Source: Sodalis-like endosymbiont of Proechinophthirus fluctus (GTDB taxonomy: Bacteria > Pseudomonadota > Gammaproteobacteria > Enterobacterales > Enterobacteriaceae). Taken from it: a stretch of DNA of 7,615 bases. Shown here in pieces: positions 7,017-7,615 of the stretch (position 1 is the stretch's first letter; each line of letters opens with the position of its first letter). The notes under the pieces are model-generated. The model did no database searches. It had not been told where the DNA came from and worked only from the letters and a program-made list of their open reading frames with translations. A program made the position numbers and the translations under genes. Location: NCBI RefSeq assembly GCF_001602625.1, contig NZ_LECR01000075.1, positions 1 to 7,615 on the forward strand, read 5' to 3'.

Positions 7017-7615
7017 ATGTCACTCAGTCGGCGTAGGTTTATTCAGACAACAGGGGTTACCCTTGCGGCCTGTGCACTGCCACTGCAGGCACGGGCCGCC
7101 GATGCGCCCGTGGCGCTGCCGATCCCACCCTTGCTGGAATCACGACGTGGGCAGCCGTTATTTCTGACGCTGCAGCGCTCGCGCTGGGCCTTTTCCGCCG
7201 AAAGACGCGCCGCTACCTGGGGCATCAACGGCGGTTATCTCGGCCCGACGGTGCATGTGTTCAACGGTGATGACGTCAAGCTTGTTTATAACAATCGACT
7301 GAATGAACCTGTAGCGATGACCGTCAGCGGTCTGCAGGTACCCGGTACGCTTATGGGCGGCGCGACGCGAAGGATGTCACCCGGTGCGGACTGGTCACCG
7401 GTGATTCCCATCCGTCAGCCGGCGGCCACCTGCTGGTACCATGCCAACACCCCTAACCGCATGGCGCCGCATGTTTACAATGGACTGGTAGGGCTGTGGC
7501 TGGTGGAGGATGTGCTAAGCAAAGTGTTGCCACTGCCGAATCATTATGGAGTCGATGACTTCCCGCTCATTATTCAGGATAAACGGTTGGATAATTTCGG
7601 CCAGCCTGTGTACAA
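7017..7615 (+). CDS. sufI: Cell division protein FtsP (SufI), N-terminal part (3' end outside window)
   Basis: SufI/FtsP is a periplasmic, Tat-exported divisome protein with a multicopper-oxidase fold but no copper, which protects septation under stress. The frame is open from ATG 7017, 5 nt after GGAG, through 199 codons to the window edge; the full protein is about 470 residues. The Tat signal is SRRRFIQ at residues 4-10 with a short hydrophobic stretch and probable cleavage after ARA (residues 25-27). Then come PIPPLLESRRGQPLF, TWGINGGYLGPTV, MTVSGLQVPG, WYHANTPNRMAPHVYNGLVG, WLVEDVLSK, LPNHYGVDDFPLIIQDKRLD, all close to E. coli SufI. Where true multicopper oxidases have HxH copper ligands, here stand GLQ and HAN, so copper binding is not expected. 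No lesion is visible in this part. Confidence 0.96.
   Translation, partial: MSLSRRRFIQTTGVTLAACALPLQARAADAPVALPIPPLLESRRGQPLFLTLQRSRWAFSAERRAATWGINGGYLGPTVHVFNGDDVKLVYNNRLNEPVAMTVSGLQVPGTLMGGATRRMSPGADWSPVIPIRQPAATCWYHANTPNRMAPHVYNGLVGLWLVEDVLSKVLPLPNHYGVDDFPLIIQDKRLDNFGQPVY

Noticed and set aside
1..7615. Mobile elements, CRISPR arrays, tRNA or rRNA genes, prophage or defence genes
   Set aside because: No transposase motifs, terminal inverted repeats, spaced direct repeats or RNA gene signatures were seen. The disruptions are explained by point lesions and deletions.

Overview
The window reads as a chromosomal piece of an Enterobacterales gammaproteobacterium, most likely a host-associated one undergoing genome decay. 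A Sodalis-type insect symbiont is my best guess. The intact genes ParE, ParC, PlsC and SufI/FtsP resemble the E. coli, Serratia and Yersinia versions closely and keep the enteric order parC-plsC-sufI. Between parE and parC, about 3 kb holds no intact gene of normal size, only recognisable wreckage. The assignment rests on remembered protein sequences and synteny, not on a search.

Layout. 1-612 is the 3' third of parE (+), the ATPase/TOPRIM subunit of topoisomerase IV. 613-1160 has no gene I can identify. 1161-1478 holds the 5' half of a decayed mtnB (+), joined by an apparent deletion to a full-length but heavily broken mtnK (+, 1479-2647). Both belong to the methionine (5'-methylthioadenosine) salvage pathway. 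2825-2910 is a tiny membrane-peptide reading frame with a good ribosome binding site, a one-base shift at a T7 tract, and a perfect 13-bp terminator hairpin starting 4 nt after its stop. 3032-3347 is a ygiN-type quinol monooxygenase pseudogene (-), followed by what looks like the 3' end of mdaB (-, about 3392-3546). That ygiN/mdaB pair next to parE is the E. coli arrangement. 3624-5897 is intact parC (+). A terminator-like hairpin follows, then intact plsC (+, 6054-6788), a 228-bp spacer, and the start of sufI/ftsP (+, 7017 to the window end).

How it fits together. ParE and ParC form topoisomerase IV, which separates daughter chromosomes. PlsC makes phosphatidic acid in the inner membrane. 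SufI/FtsP is exported by Tat and stabilises the divisome. These core genes are kept while the accessory genes between them (methionine salvage, quinone-redox proteins, and presumably qseBC) are eroded or gone. In E. coli, ygiN directly follows parE; here mtnB-mtnK lies between them. I see no phage, IS element, CRISPR array, tRNA or rRNA, and nothing that amounts to a new multi-gene system. The least explained items are the small membrane-peptide unit at about 2815-2960 and a weak MetJ-like 8-bp periodic array upstream of mtnB.
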